Below, piece by piece: positions 34,064 through 45,622 of a stretch of 64,000 nt of DNA. Under the pieces are notes generated by a model. That model ran no database searches and had not been told where the DNA came from. It worked only from the letters and a program-made list of their open reading frames with translations. Where the stretch lies: assembly GCA_026391455.1 (NCBI GenBank), contig JAPLEH010000067.1, positions 1-64,000 on the forward strand. The letters run 5' to 3'. The translations under genes and the position numbers were made by a program. Origin of the DNA: Bacteroidota bacterium. GTDB taxonomy: Bacteria; Bacteroidota; Bacteroidia; Chitinophagales; Chitinophagaceae. Each line of letters opens with the position of its first letter. The stretch's first letter is position 1.

Positions 34064-34069
34064 AATTAT

Positions 34070-34101
34070 CACATTAGCAAATTAGCACATTAGCTAATTA
34101 T
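34070..34101. repeat. Octamer word array, CACATTAG type, touching the ABC-F stop codon
   Basis: CACATTAG, CAAATTAG, CACATTAG and CTAATTAT fill the 32 bp directly before the stop codon (34102-34104) of the minus-strand gene. It is nearly the same as the array at the 3' end of yigZ. Confidence 0.7.
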
Positions 34102-35763
<1,662 letters not shown>

Positions 35764-35861
35764 TCACGCAGTGGCGCAGCATTACATAAGAAAAACAGTG
35801 GTGCAAGCGTTATCCAGCAGATACTTTGCTAACTTACTGATAAGCAAACCCTATTAACGCC

Positions 35862-36851
35862 ATGAAGATAAAATACTTGCCCCTGCTATTGATTATTGGA
35901 GTCTGGCAACCTGTCAGCGCCCAATCGGTTTCCGTTTATTTTGGATTCAACAAGTATGAGATCACACCCCAGACCCGAGCCGTCCTCGACAGCCTGACAG
36001 ACTCGCTGGATCTGACGGAACGTATCGAGTTGCACGGACATTGCGATGCGGTGGGCTCATCCGGATATAATGATAAATTGTCCTTACAACGGGTCAATGC
36101 TGTAATCGGGTATTTAATGAAAAATGGCTGGGATAAAAATGATATTGCCATTGCCAAAGGGCATGGCGAAAATCAACCAGCACAAAGCAACCTTACTCCG
36201 GAAAGCAGGAATATGAACAGGCGTGTGGAAATTAAGATCTTGCATGAAAACAAGACACCCCGCATCATGCACCCAAAAACCATCGCGGAAGCGCCGAAGG
36301 TCAACCCTCAAAAAAATACCGGTGTACCCGGCACTGGATCCGGGAATGGAGCAGGTACTGGACCAGGTGGTGGCGTTGGTACCGGACCAGGTGGCGGGTT
36401 GGGTAATGGAAACGGTTCTGGAAACGGGCCTTCGAATGCCAATCTGCGCAAACAGATTAATGACACTGCCAGTAAAGCGGGAACAAATATTGTACTGAAG
36501 AACCTGAATTTTGAAGGAGGCCGTCATTATTTTTTACCGGAATCATTGCCAATACTCGAAGAATTACTGCAAGTGATGAAGGAGAATCCTAAGTTGGTGA
36601 TTCGGGTGGAAGGACATGTTTGTTGTTTGGATAATAGTGAAGACGGAATGGATATTGACCTTAATCAAAATAATTTGTCTGTAACCCGCGCCAAAGCAGT
36701 ACGGGATTATCTTATCCAAAATGGCATTTCAACCTCAAGGGTCAGTTATACAGGTCTTGCGCATACACAACCGATCTATCCCTATCCTGAAAAAACAGAG
36801 GAGGAACAAACAGCTAACAGAAGGGTCGAGATCAGGATCATCAAAAAATAA
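35862..36851 (+). CDS. Protein with two OmpA domains joined by a Gly-rich linker
   Basis: 329 residues. The signal peptide is about 1-20 (MKIKYLPLLLIIGVWQPVSA). OmpA-like domain 1 is about 22-135 (VYFGFNKYEI, IELHGHCDAVGSSGYNDKLSLQRVNAVIGYL, NRRVEIKIL). A linker at about 155-195 is almost all Gly, Thr, Pro and Asn (repeats of GTGPGGG). OmpA-like domain 2 is about 205-329 (LKNLNFEGGRHYFLPESLPILEELL, IRVEGHVCCLDN, NLSVTRAKAVRDYL, NRRVEIRIIKK). OmpA domains bind peptidoglycan. There is no beta-barrel and no lipobox, so this is a soluble periplasmic protein that could bridge two peptidoglycan sites. A bidirectional terminator follows. Confidence 0.88.
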   Translation: MKIKYLPLLLIIGVWQPVSAQSVSVYFGFNKYEITPQTRAVLDSLTDSLDLTERIELHGHCDAVGSSGYNDKLSLQRVNAVIGYLMKNGWDKNDIAIAKGHGENQPAQSNLTPESRNMNRRVEIKILHENKTPRIMHPKTIAEAPKVNPQKNTGVPGTGSGNGAGTGPGGGVGTGPGGGLGNGNGSGNGPSNANLRKQINDTASKAGTNIVLKNLNFEGGRHYFLPESLPILEELLQVMKENPKLVIRVEGHVCCLDNSEDGMDIDLNQNNLSVTRAKAVRDYLIQNGISTSRVSYTGLAHTQPIYPYPEKTEEEQTANRRVEIRIIKK

Positions 36852-36880
36852 AATTCAACATTACTAAACAGAATAAAAAC

Positions 36881-36909
36881 AAAGCGCCCCGGCAAAACCG
36901 GGGCGCTTT
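36881..36909. terminator. Bidirectional terminator between convergent genes
   Basis: AAAGCGCCCCGG-CAAAA-CCGGGGCGCTTT (36881-36909), a perfect 12-bp stem with A/T ends, shared by the OmpA-domain gene (plus) and the protease gene (minus). Confidence 0.85.
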
Positions 36910-36942
36910 CATATTGATAAGAACTTAATTTCTATTGCATGT

Positions 36943-39900
36943 TTACCTGGAGATCAACACACTGATTCCTTTGGTGCTCTTATCACTGTCACTGCTCAGG
37001 TACAACTGATAAATACCGCTCGCTGTGCTTGATGGCATGATAATGTTGATCACGCTTCCATAGGCCAAACCAGAAGCCACTTGCGATTTTACCAATTGAC
37101 CCATGCTGTTGAACACTTTTACATTCAGTGAACTGTACAAGTCTGTATTCAGACGGATACCGAATGTACCATTGTTCGGAACAGGATATACAATTACTGC
37201 AGATTGCTGATTCAGGGTGAGGTGACGTTCGTTACACTCATTAACCTGAATCGTACTCGTGATAGCAGATACACAGCCAGCATTCGTAGCAGTATAGGTT
37301 ACGGCTTTCTGACCACTACCAGCCACCGAAGGGGTAAAGCTGGAACCAGATACACCCGCTCCGCTGAACACACCTCCTGCAGGTGTTGCACTCAGGCTGA
37401 ACGCAGCATCTGACTTACATACCTCGTTTACGGTCAGGAAGTTGATCACCGGATAAGCATTCACATTGAGTACCGCAGCAGTGGATGTTACAGATCCGCA
37501 ACCGGCAGTAACGATCACACGGAAACGAAAACCATTCCGCTCTACAGGTATAGAAGCCAGTGTATATGATGAAGTAGTCGCACCGGCGATATTGTTGAAT
37601 GTAGCACCTCCATCCGTGCTGAGTTGCCACTGATAGCTCAATGAACCAACACCGGTAGTGACAGCCACACTGAAAGTAGCACCTGCGCCTTCGCAGATCG
37701 TTACGTTAGGAGGCTGGGTATTGATAGCCGGAAAGGTATTTACAGTCAGTAGTGCACCGGTAGAGATAGCGGGTGTACATGCGCCATTGGAGATCACACA
37801 ACGGTAACGGTTATTATTCAGTGATGGCGGTACGCCGGTGATCAGCAATGTGGGTGAAGTAGCACCGGAGTATACGCCTCCGTTTGTTACGTTATTGTAA
37901 GCACCACCTGCCACACTCACTTCCCATTGATAATTGAGGCCTGAACCGGCAGCAGTTGCACTAAAGCTTACGTTGGTAGCTTCACACACCGTCTGGTCAA
38001 CAGGATTGGTAGCTACAGTGATTGAAGCATTCACACTCAGTGTAGCTACAGTGGTATTTACCATTCCGCAGGCGTTGGTGATAACACAACGGTATTGGTT
38101 ACCATTATCAGCCAGCGCTGCGGCTGCGATAGTATATGTAGCATTGGTGGCACCTGCAATATTGGTAAATGCAGGCACAGCAGCCGTACTCACCTGCCAT
38201 TGGAATGTGGGTGCTGGTGAACCTGTAGCAGCCGTAAAGCTAACCGCACTGCCGGAACATACCGCCTGTGATAAAGGATTGATCGTTACATCTGGTGCCA
38301 CATTCACGATAAGTGTTGCGGCATTCGAGTTCGTGCTTCCGCACTGACCGGTTACCATGCAACGGTATTGATTACCACTCAGTGCAGGGGTAACACCAGT
38401 AAATGTTAAGGTAGCAGCAGTAGCACCCGCAATATTGGTAAATGCAGGAACAGCCACAGTGCTAACCTGCCACTGATAGGTACCGGTGGAAGTTACATTG
38501 AAAGACGCATTGGCACCTGTACAAAGAGTTACGTTTGCAGGTTGCCCGGTTATGGCAGGGCCTGTTCCCGGGTTCACGGTAAAGCTAACCACTGCAGTTT
38601 GCGTGATTCCAGGTGCAGGTCCTGTACCTTGTATAGTTACGTTATAGGTACCGGGAGCCAGCCCACCTGTACCATTCAATGATACAGTAGCTGTTCCATT
38701 AGTAGTAAAGGTAGAAGGAGATACTGAAACAGTAGTACCGGCTGGAGCACCTGACAGATAAGCAACCGCAACAGGACCCGTGTAAGTTCCAAGGAAGTTA
38801 ACAGGTACAGTTGCATTGATCGGACCGGCAGCAGGACAAGTAGCTGTACCGGCAAGAGGTGTTCCGAATGAATATCCGCTAACCGGGAGTTCCACTGTGA
38901 TGGGTGCATTATTAATATCAAAGAAAATATTACCGATGGCTTCCACCTTGATACGGGCCTGTGCTGTAATGGTACCAGGTACGGTAAATGTTTCGGAACC
39001 ATCATTGGTTGTATTGGCAATCAGTGTGGTAAATGTATTTCCGTTATCGGTTGACCAGGAAATCTTTACGTTGGCGGTACTGATTGGGGCGGCTGTAGTA
39101 TTGCCTACCGCCCATGTTACTGTTTGTGTGGAACCTGCAGGATAGGTTACAGTGGTGTTCTGGGATGTAATAAGAAAAGGCGTATAGTTAGCGGCATCCA
39201 CAGTAACAGTCATATCCTTATAATTTGTTTGACCAACAGCAGTACCATTATAAGGTCTGTTATCTCTTACCGTCAGGCGAAAGTTCAAGGTACGACTGAT
39301 ACTACTCAGGGCTTCAATATTTACACCAGCATCGCCGCCAGGTAATGGACCAGTTACGGAATTACCAGCGAGGATAGTAGCCAGTATAGGCATGAGCCTT
39401 GTTGGTGATGTCGTAGCTGAAAAAGAAAGCCAGTTAGGTCCTGTAGGTTTTTCCGGTCTTGCCACACTGTTCAATTCTTCCTGTCCAACACCAAGTTCAT
39501 CTTGCTCCCAGGAATAGGTAAGAACGTCGCCCGGGTCTGCATCAGTGGCTGAACCAGTTAGCGCAAACGGTGTAGACGGAGGAATCGTATAGTTTGTAAG
39601 ATCAGCTATCACAGGAGTGGCATTGAGGCCAGCCTGATTAGTGCTAACCGGACAGGATTTACCGGCCAGGTTTTGCTGAATCTGCTGAATAGTTACCTGG
39701 TGATAAAATGCAATGGGACTATTAGCTACATCAAACTGGGTAATTCCTGCATAGCCCATGATCGTAATGCCAGAAGCCACTTCTTTATTCGCCCCCAAAC
39801 CTTCATCTCCCAAAGAGAAAGTATGGTTACCTCCTAACTGATGTCCAATCTCATGCGACACCAATCGGACATCAAATAAATAACCCTCGGGAATGCCATT

Positions 39901-40893
39901 TGAAGGGCCGGATACGCCTTGACCTTTCTGTCCATCCTCACAAACACAACCAATGCAACCTGCGTTACCACCAAAACCGTTAAGTCCAAACATATGCCCG
40001 ATATCATAGTTAGCCTCACCAATAACATTTGTAAGTGTAGATTGCAACTGATAGTTCCAGAAATCAAATGAAGAATATGGGTCAGTAGTAGGATTGTAAT
40101 AAATTACTTGCGTAGTATTCGCAATAAGATTCAAGTGTACGGCAAGATCTCTTTCATAAATTCCATTTCCGCGGGTAAGGGTGGCGTTATAGGCTGCCAA
40201 AACCAGACCGACCTGTGCAGCACTCGTGGCACCGAAATAGTTTGCATATTCCCCATTACAGGATAATACGAGACGAAATGTTTTTAATTCACCGGTACTG
40301 CTTCGGGAAATTTCATTAGCCTGTGCATCAAGATTCAACGCTAACTGCTCGTCCGGGGTTGAGCAAACCCATTTGCTTTCGTTTACATAACGCCCTGGTT
40401 TATAAACAGCATACACCTTGTGGTCAAGCGAGTAGGGTTCAATATATTCACTGGGTTTTCCATTGACCCGGCTTACCATGGTTTGTAAGCCTTGCGGGGA
40501 AAGACTGATCTTCAGCAAAGCACCCGGATCATCAAGGCTTTTACCTGAATATGCCCGTATATCCGGAAACCGTTCTTGTAATGCCGGCTCAAAATTTGAT
40601 GCTTCCCATACTTGAAAACGTTCAAGTTTACCTGTTACATCAGGTAAAGTGATCACACCGGAACTTTGCCTGGCATTTGAACCAACGATTGAAAGAAGTT
40701 GTTCGCGAAGGGGAGCAATATTCAGTTGGTACAAGCTGAATTCTTTTGGAAAGGAAGACCTGGTTACTCCTTTATCTTTTGGCAAATTAGAAGTATCTGT
40801 GGTGGAGGACCAGTAACTATCCTGAGAAAATGTTGTTAACGAAACACTACCAGCTATAAAAAGAGCCAGTAAATTCTTGTGAATTTTTTTCAT
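36943..40893 (-). CDS. Secreted metzincin protease with Ig-like domains and T9SS tail (paralogue A)
   Basis: 1316 residues. The signal peptide is about 1-23 (MKKIHKNLLALFIAGSVSLTTFS). A prodomain-like region (to about 190) precedes a reprolysin-like catalytic domain with the zinc motif HEIGHQLGGNH (347-357) and a Met-turn ITIMGYAG. After a fibronectin/cadherin-like segment (VIADLTNYTIPPSTPFALTGSATDADPGD) come about four Ig-like modules, each with Cys-Trp-Cys spacing (VTLCTGANASFNV...YQWQ...YRCMV). The C-terminus is a T9SS sorting domain (VIVYPVPNNGTFGI ... KGISVLISR). It is probably exported, activated by loss of the prodomain and surface-bound or released. Substrate unknown. It is one of three tandem copies and the most divergent of them. 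Confidence 0.92.
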   Translation of the reverse strand: MKKIHKNLLALFIAGSVSLTTFSQDSYWSSTTDTSNLPKDKGVTRSSFPKEFSLYQLNIAPLREQLLSIVGSNARQSSGVITLPDVTGKLERFQVWEASNFEPALQERFPDIRAYSGKSLDDPGALLKISLSPQGLQTMVSRVNGKPSEYIEPYSLDHKVYAVYKPGRYVNESKWVCSTPDEQLALNLDAQANEISRSSTGELKTFRLVLSCNGEYANYFGATSAAQVGLVLAAYNATLTRGNGIYERDLAVHLNLIANTTQVIYYNPTTDPYSSFDFWNYQLQSTLTNVIGEANYDIGHMFGLNGFGGNAGCIGCVCEDGQKGQGVSGPSNGIPEGYLFDVRLVSHEIGHQLGGNHTFSLGDEGLGANKEVASGITIMGYAGITQFDVANSPIAFYHQVTIQQIQQNLAGKSCPVSTNQAGLNATPVIADLTNYTIPPSTPFALTGSATDADPGDVLTYSWEQDELGVGQEELNSVARPEKPTGPNWLSFSATTSPTRLMPILATILAGNSVTGPLPGGDAGVNIEALSSISRTLNFRLTVRDNRPYNGTAVGQTNYKDMTVTVDAANYTPFLITSQNTTVTYPAGSTQTVTWAVGNTTAAPISTANVKISWSTDNGNTFTTLIANTTNDGSETFTVPGTITAQARIKVEAIGNIFFDINNAPITVELPVSGYSFGTPLAGTATCPAAGPINATVPVNFLGTYTGPVAVAYLSGAPAGTTVSVSPSTFTTNGTATVSLNGTGGLAPGTYNVTIQGTGPAPGITQTAVVSFTVNPGTGPAITGQPANVTLCTGANASFNVTSTGTYQWQVSTVAVPAFTNIAGATAATLTFTGVTPALSGNQYRCMVTGQCGSTNSNAATLIVNVAPDVTINPLSQAVCSGSAVSFTAATGSPAPTFQWQVSTAAVPAFTNIAGATNATYTIAAAALADNGNQYRCVITNACGMVNTTVATLSVNASITVATNPVDQTVCEATNVSFSATAAGSGLNYQWEVSVAGGAYNNVTNGGVYSGATSPTLLITGVPPSLNNNRYRCVISNGACTPAISTGALLTVNTFPAINTQPPNVTICEGAGATFSVAVTTGVGSLSYQWQLSTDGGATFNNIAGATTSSYTLASIPVERNGFRFRVIVTAGCGSVTSTAAVLNVNAYPVINFLTVNEVCKSDAAFSLSATPAGGVFSGAGVSGSSFTPSVAGSGQKAVTYTATNAGCVSAITSTIQVNECNERHLTLNQQSAVIVYPVPNNGTFGIRLNTDLYSSLNVKVFNSMGQLVKSQVASGLAYGSVINIIMPSSTASGIYQLYLSSDSDKSTKGISVLISR

Positions 40894-41274
40894 AGGTTAT
40901 TTTTTTTTGCCCATTAACTGAAAGGCCTTGTTTCGCCAACAACACCTGACCACTTAATGGGACGGTAATTTGAAAAAACGAGATTCAAAACATTGCAAAA
41001 TTAAATTAAATTCTATGCGGATAATTTGCAGATGCGTGTTGCTGCTTGCCAGTAAATAGTCAGAGATGAGTAGGTTCTATCTTATTTTTTAAACCTAATT
41101 TTACGTACATATACTTAGTTTAAAACACCTAAAATTTCCCTCTGGATCACTTTGTAAAAGCCTGTTTTTTTTATTGAATATTGATAATTACTAAAAAAAG
41201 AGTCCCGGTTACTTGCTGTAACCGGGACTCTTTGAAAACTATTTACTTTTTTAGAGGCAATTCCATTCGTAGTA
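40894..41274. promoter_or_regulatory. Intergenic region between protease paralogues A and B
   Basis: 381 bp. The terminator of paralogue B lies at 41193-41233. The rest is AT-rich and must hold the promoter of paralogue A, but no clear TTG-N20-TAnnTTTG was found on the minus strand. Confidence 0.35.
41193..41233 (-). terminator. Terminator of protease paralogue B
   Basis: A perfect 16-bp stem (41197-41212 with 41218-41233, AGTCCCGGTTAC core, loop TTGCT) and a T-run on the minus strand. Confidence 0.9.
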
Positions 41275-44200
41275 TTATCTGTATATCACCACGCTGATAC
41301 CTTTGGTGCTCTTATCGCTGTCGCTGCTCAGGTACAACTGATAGGTACCGCTCGGTGTGCTGGCCGGCATGGTAACGTTGATCACGTTGCCATAAGCAAG
41401 ACCTGTAGCCACCTGGGATTTCACCAATTGACCCATGCTGTTGAACACTTTTACATTCAGTGAACTATACAAGTCTGTATTCAGACGGATACCGAATGTA
41501 CCATTGTTCGGAACAGGATATACGATCACCGCAGGATACTGGTTCAGGGTGAGGTGACGTTCGTTGCATTCATTCACCTGAATTGTACGGGTGATAGCAG
41601 AAACGCAACCTGCATTCGTAGCAGTATACGTAACGGCTTTCGGACCATTACCGGCTACAGACGGTGTAAAGGTAGAACCAGATACACCTGCTCCGCTGAA
41701 CACACCACCTGCAGGTGTGGCGCTCAGGCTGAAGGCTGCATCAGACTTACATACCACGTATACGGGCAGGAAGTTGATAACAGGGAATGCATTCACCGTG
41801 AGTACCGCTGCATTGGATGTTACTGATCCGCAACCGGCTGTAACGATCACACGGAAACGATAACCATTTTGTCCAACCGGTACAGAAGCCTGTGCAAACG
41901 ATGAAGTGGTAGCACCAGCAATATTGCTGAAAGAAGTACCACCATCCGTACTCAACTGCCACTGGTATGAAAGTGTACCAACACCGGTAGTAGCAGCCGC
42001 ACTGAAAGTAGCACCTGCGCTTTCACAGATCGTTACGTTAGCAGGCTGGGTATTGATAGCCGGGAATGTATTTACAGTGAGCAATGCACCGGTAGAGATA
42101 CCAGGTGTACACACACCGTTTGAGATCACACAACGGTAACGGTTACCATTCAGTGAAGGCGGAACGCCAGTGATCAGCAGTGTGGGTGAAGTAGCACCAG
42201 CGTATACACCACCGTTGGTTAAAACTGTATAAGCACCGCCTGCCACACTTACTTCCCATTGGTAGTTGAGGCCAGAACCTGCAGCCGTAGTGGTAAAGCT
42301 TACGTTGGTAGCTTCGCATACAGTAGCATCCACCGGATTGGTAGCTACGGTGATCGTTGAATTCACTGTCAGCGTAGCAGCGTTAGTATTTACCGTTCCG
42401 CAGGCGTTGGTGATTACACAACGGTATTGGTTACCGTTATCCGTCAGCGTTGTTGCTGCCAGGTTTAAAGTGGCATTGGTAGCACCTGCAATATTAGTAA
42501 ATGAAGGTACAGCAGCCGTACTCACCTGCCATTGGAAAGTGGGTGCTGGTGTGCCTGTAGCAGCAGCCGTGAAGCTAACAGCGCTCCCGGAACATACCGC
42601 CTGTGATACAGGGTTGGTCGTTGCAACAGGTGCCACATTTACGGTAAGCGTGGCAACATCAGAAGTAGTACTTCCGCACTGCCCTCTTACTATACAACGA
42701 TATTGTGAACCATTAGAAACTGCCGTAACACCTGGCAATGTAATCGAAGCATTGGTAGCGCCAAACAGATCCAAAAAGGGTGCGCCTGCCCCGGGTGCAA
42801 ACTGCCATTGATAGGTACCTGTTGCGGCAACGGTGAATGTTGCATTCGCGCCTGCGCAAACAGTCGTATTTACAGGTTGCGTAGTGATAACAGGGCCGGC
42901 ACCAGGATTAATTGTAAAACTCACTACCAGATTTTGCGTGACACCCGGCGCAGGGCCTGTACCTTGTATGGTTACGTTGTATGTGCCGGGGACTAACGCA
43001 CCGGTACCATTCAATGAAATGGAAGCGGTACCATTGGCCGTAAAGGTTGAAGGTGATACGGTAACATTCGTTCCTGCCGGAGCACCGGAGATGTATGCAA
43101 CTGTAACTGGTCCGGCATAAGTACCCTGAAAATTCACTGGTACTGTTGCAGTAATCGGGCCTGCTGCAGGGCATGCTGCGACACCATTGACAGCCGCACC
43201 AAAAGTAAATCCATTGGCAGGTAATGTAACAGTGATTGGTGAGTTATTGATATCAAAGAAGATATTGCCAACGGCCTCCACTTTCACTCTTCCCTGTGTG
43301 GTTAATGTAGTGGGGATTGTGATCGCCTCTGAACCATCATTGGGTGTGCTGGCGATCAGTGTGGTAAATGTATTCCCGTTGTCTGTTGACCAGGATATCT
43401 TTACATTGACTGTACTGATAGGTGCTGCAGTTGTATTACCAACCGACCAGGTAAGCGTTTGCGTGGAACCGCCAGCATAGCTTACGGTCGTATTCTGTGA
43501 GGTAATCAGGAACGGAGTATACGTGGCGGCGTTGACAGTCACGGTCATATCCTGAAAGTTAGTCTGACCAACTGCCGTACCATTAAATGGTCTGTTATCA
43601 CGAACAGTAAGTCTGAAATTAAGCGTACGGCTTACAGAACTTAAAGCTTCGATATTAACTCCCGCATCTCCACCGGGAAGTGGCCCTGTCAGGTTTGCTC
43701 CTGTAAGGATGGTAGACAAACGGGGCAACAACCGTGTTCCTGAAATGGTCGCAGGCCAGGTGATCCAGTTTGGTCCGGTAAGTTTGGTTTCGCTTGCCAC
43801 ACTGTTTGCACCGTTCTGCCCGGTACCATCATCATTTTGTTCCCAGCAATAGGTCAGTATATCTCCGGCATCTGCATCTGTGGCAGTACCGGTCAAAGCA
43901 AAGGGTGTGGAAGGAGGAATCGTGTAATTGGTCAATGCAGCTACAACCGGAGTTGCATTAATACCAGCCAGTGAAGTTGTAACAGGACAGGCTTTAGTGG
44001 CCAGATTGTTTTGTATCTGCTGTATGGACGCCTGATGGAATACATCAATGGAATGAGGTGCCACATCCCGCGAAGTGATACCGGCATAACCCATAATGGT
44101 GATTCCGGAACCTACTTCTTTGTTCACACCGAATGGTTCAATGTTATGTGAGAACGTATGGTTTGCTCCAAGTTGGTGCCCCACTTCATGCACCACATAA

Positions 44201-45285
44201 TCAATATCAAAACCGTCACCTGCCGGGGGGAAAGCGGCTGAAGGGTTTACACTACCGGTAGCAGGTGAGGTGATCCCACTGCCCTTTTGTCCATCCTCGC
44301 ATACACAACCGATACATCCTGCATTGCCGCCTCCGCCGGATGCGCCAAAAAGATGGCCAATATCATAATAAGCTTCACCAATGATATTCGTCAAAGTGGT
44401 TTGCAGGCTGCCATTCCAGCTTGCTGGAGGTGATACTGCACTTACTACCGTAGCATAGGGATCGGTAGCAGGATTATAAAAGATCACCGCTGTGGTATTG
44501 GCGATCAGATTCAGGTGTAAGGCCAGATCCTTTTCATACACTCCGTTACACCGTGTCATCGTATTATTGAAAGCCGTCAATACAATAGTTTGGTCAGCAC
44601 CCGTTCCGGCGGTAGTGGCTCCAAAAAAATTGGCATATTCACCGGTACAGGATTGAGCAAGGCGCATCGTCCTCAACTTCCCATCACTATTCTCGGGCCT
44701 TAATACACCAGCAACCTGTGCCTGAATCCCTTCAGCCATATGTTGTTCGGGCGTTGAACAATTCCAATGAATAGTTCCAGTCTTATGTTCTGAAACAAAT
44801 ACCGCATAAATAGTATGATCTGCAGAATATGCTTCAATGAATTCATTGGGTCTTCCGTTTGTTCTGAAAACCATCGTTTGAATCCCTGATGGAGCAATAC
44901 TGATCTTTAATAATGATCCCGGATCGCTAAGGCTCCGGCCCGAAAAAGCTCTGATCGCCGGAAACCTGAACTGTAGAGCCGGTTCAAAATTGGAAGCCTC
45001 GAAAACCTGAAACTTCTCAAACTCCCCCAACGTATTGGGTAAATAAATAACGGTTGATTCCACTCCTCCCCTGTCAGTTATTGCATACAACTGATTTTTA
45101 AACACATCATTGTTTAATTGAAACAGTTTAAACTGCCTTGGAAAAGAAGCCCTCGTCACCAGTTTATCTTTGGTGATCCCGTTAGAATCACTGCGCAGCT
45201 CCCAATAATTTTGCTGAGCGGCAACAGTCAATGAAACACAACATGCCATGAAAATAGCCAATAAACTTTTGTACAATTTTCTCAT
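41275..45285 (-). CDS. Secreted metzincin protease with Ig-like domains and T9SS tail (paralogue B)
   Basis: 1336 residues with the same architecture as its neighbours. The signal peptide MRKLYKSLLAIFMACCVSLTVAAQ is followed by a divergent prodomain. The zinc motif HEVGHQLGANH is at 366-376, followed by the Met-turn ITIMGYAG. A cadherin/fibronectin-like segment and four Ig-like modules of about 85-90 residues come next, then a T9SS sorting domain. It has an extra insert before the zinc motif (SPATGSVNPSAAFPPAGDGFD). The last 300 or so residues are almost identical to paralogue C, while prodomains differ strongly, which suggests gene conversion in the 3' half. It has its own terminator. Confidence 0.92.
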   Translation of the reverse strand: MRKLYKSLLAIFMACCVSLTVAAQQNYWELRSDSNGITKDKLVTRASFPRQFKLFQLNNDVFKNQLYAITDRGGVESTVIYLPNTLGEFEKFQVFEASNFEPALQFRFPAIRAFSGRSLSDPGSLLKISIAPSGIQTMVFRTNGRPNEFIEAYSADHTIYAVFVSEHKTGTIHWNCSTPEQHMAEGIQAQVAGVLRPENSDGKLRTMRLAQSCTGEYANFFGATTAGTGADQTIVLTAFNNTMTRCNGVYEKDLALHLNLIANTTAVIFYNPATDPYATVVSAVSPPASWNGSLQTTLTNIIGEAYYDIGHLFGASGGGGNAGCIGCVCEDGQKGSGITSPATGSVNPSAAFPPAGDGFDIDYVVHEVGHQLGANHTFSHNIEPFGVNKEVGSGITIMGYAGITSRDVAPHSIDVFHQASIQQIQNNLATKACPVTTSLAGINATPVVAALTNYTIPPSTPFALTGTATDADAGDILTYCWEQNDDGTGQNGANSVASETKLTGPNWITWPATISGTRLLPRLSTILTGANLTGPLPGGDAGVNIEALSSVSRTLNFRLTVRDNRPFNGTAVGQTNFQDMTVTVNAATYTPFLITSQNTTVSYAGGSTQTLTWSVGNTTAAPISTVNVKISWSTDNGNTFTTLIASTPNDGSEAITIPTTLTTQGRVKVEAVGNIFFDINNSPITVTLPANGFTFGAAVNGVAACPAAGPITATVPVNFQGTYAGPVTVAYISGAPAGTNVTVSPSTFTANGTASISLNGTGALVPGTYNVTIQGTGPAPGVTQNLVVSFTINPGAGPVITTQPVNTTVCAGANATFTVAATGTYQWQFAPGAGAPFLDLFGATNASITLPGVTAVSNGSQYRCIVRGQCGSTTSDVATLTVNVAPVATTNPVSQAVCSGSAVSFTAAATGTPAPTFQWQVSTAAVPSFTNIAGATNATLNLAATTLTDNGNQYRCVITNACGTVNTNAATLTVNSTITVATNPVDATVCEATNVSFTTTAAGSGLNYQWEVSVAGGAYTVLTNGGVYAGATSPTLLITGVPPSLNGNRYRCVISNGVCTPGISTGALLTVNTFPAINTQPANVTICESAGATFSAAATTGVGTLSYQWQLSTDGGTSFSNIAGATTSSFAQASVPVGQNGYRFRVIVTAGCGSVTSNAAVLTVNAFPVINFLPVYVVCKSDAAFSLSATPAGGVFSGAGVSGSTFTPSVAGNGPKAVTYTATNAGCVSAITRTIQVNECNERHLTLNQYPAVIVYPVPNNGTFGIRLNTDLYSSLNVKVFNSMGQLVKSQVATGLAYGNVINVTMPASTPSGTYQLYLSSDSDKSTKGISVVIYR

Positions 45286-45622
45286 ATCAAAACTGTTTAG
45301 TCAAAGTGAAAAACTGGCAGGTTAAACCCCGCACAGCTATCACCACAAAGGGTTAAAAAAATGATAGAACATCTGTTATAACCTGACTAAAGTAATAGAA
45401 ATTAATATGCAGAAAAGGGTGAGAAGGGCGAAGCTACCCGTATAAATTTTGTAAAAAACACAACTGATCTTTAAAAACAAAACTCATTTTTAAGTATTTA
45501 TTCATAGAAGAAATGCTACACAAACAAATTGTTGAACGTTGATTTTTTTTTGTGAAAATACCCCACAAAAAAAATCCCGCTCCGGAAAACCGGAGCGGGA
45601 TGTATAAATTAGAATCTATTGA
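45286..45622. promoter_or_regulatory. Intergenic region between protease paralogues B and C
   Basis: 337 bp. The terminator of paralogue C lies at 45567-45600. No consensus promoter or repeat was recognised in the remainder. Confidence 0.35.
45567..45600 (-). terminator. Terminator of protease paralogue C
   Basis: TCCCGCTCCGG-AAAA-CCGGAGCGGGA (45575-45600), an 11-bp perfect stem with eight A on the left (T-run on the minus strand). Confidence 0.9.
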
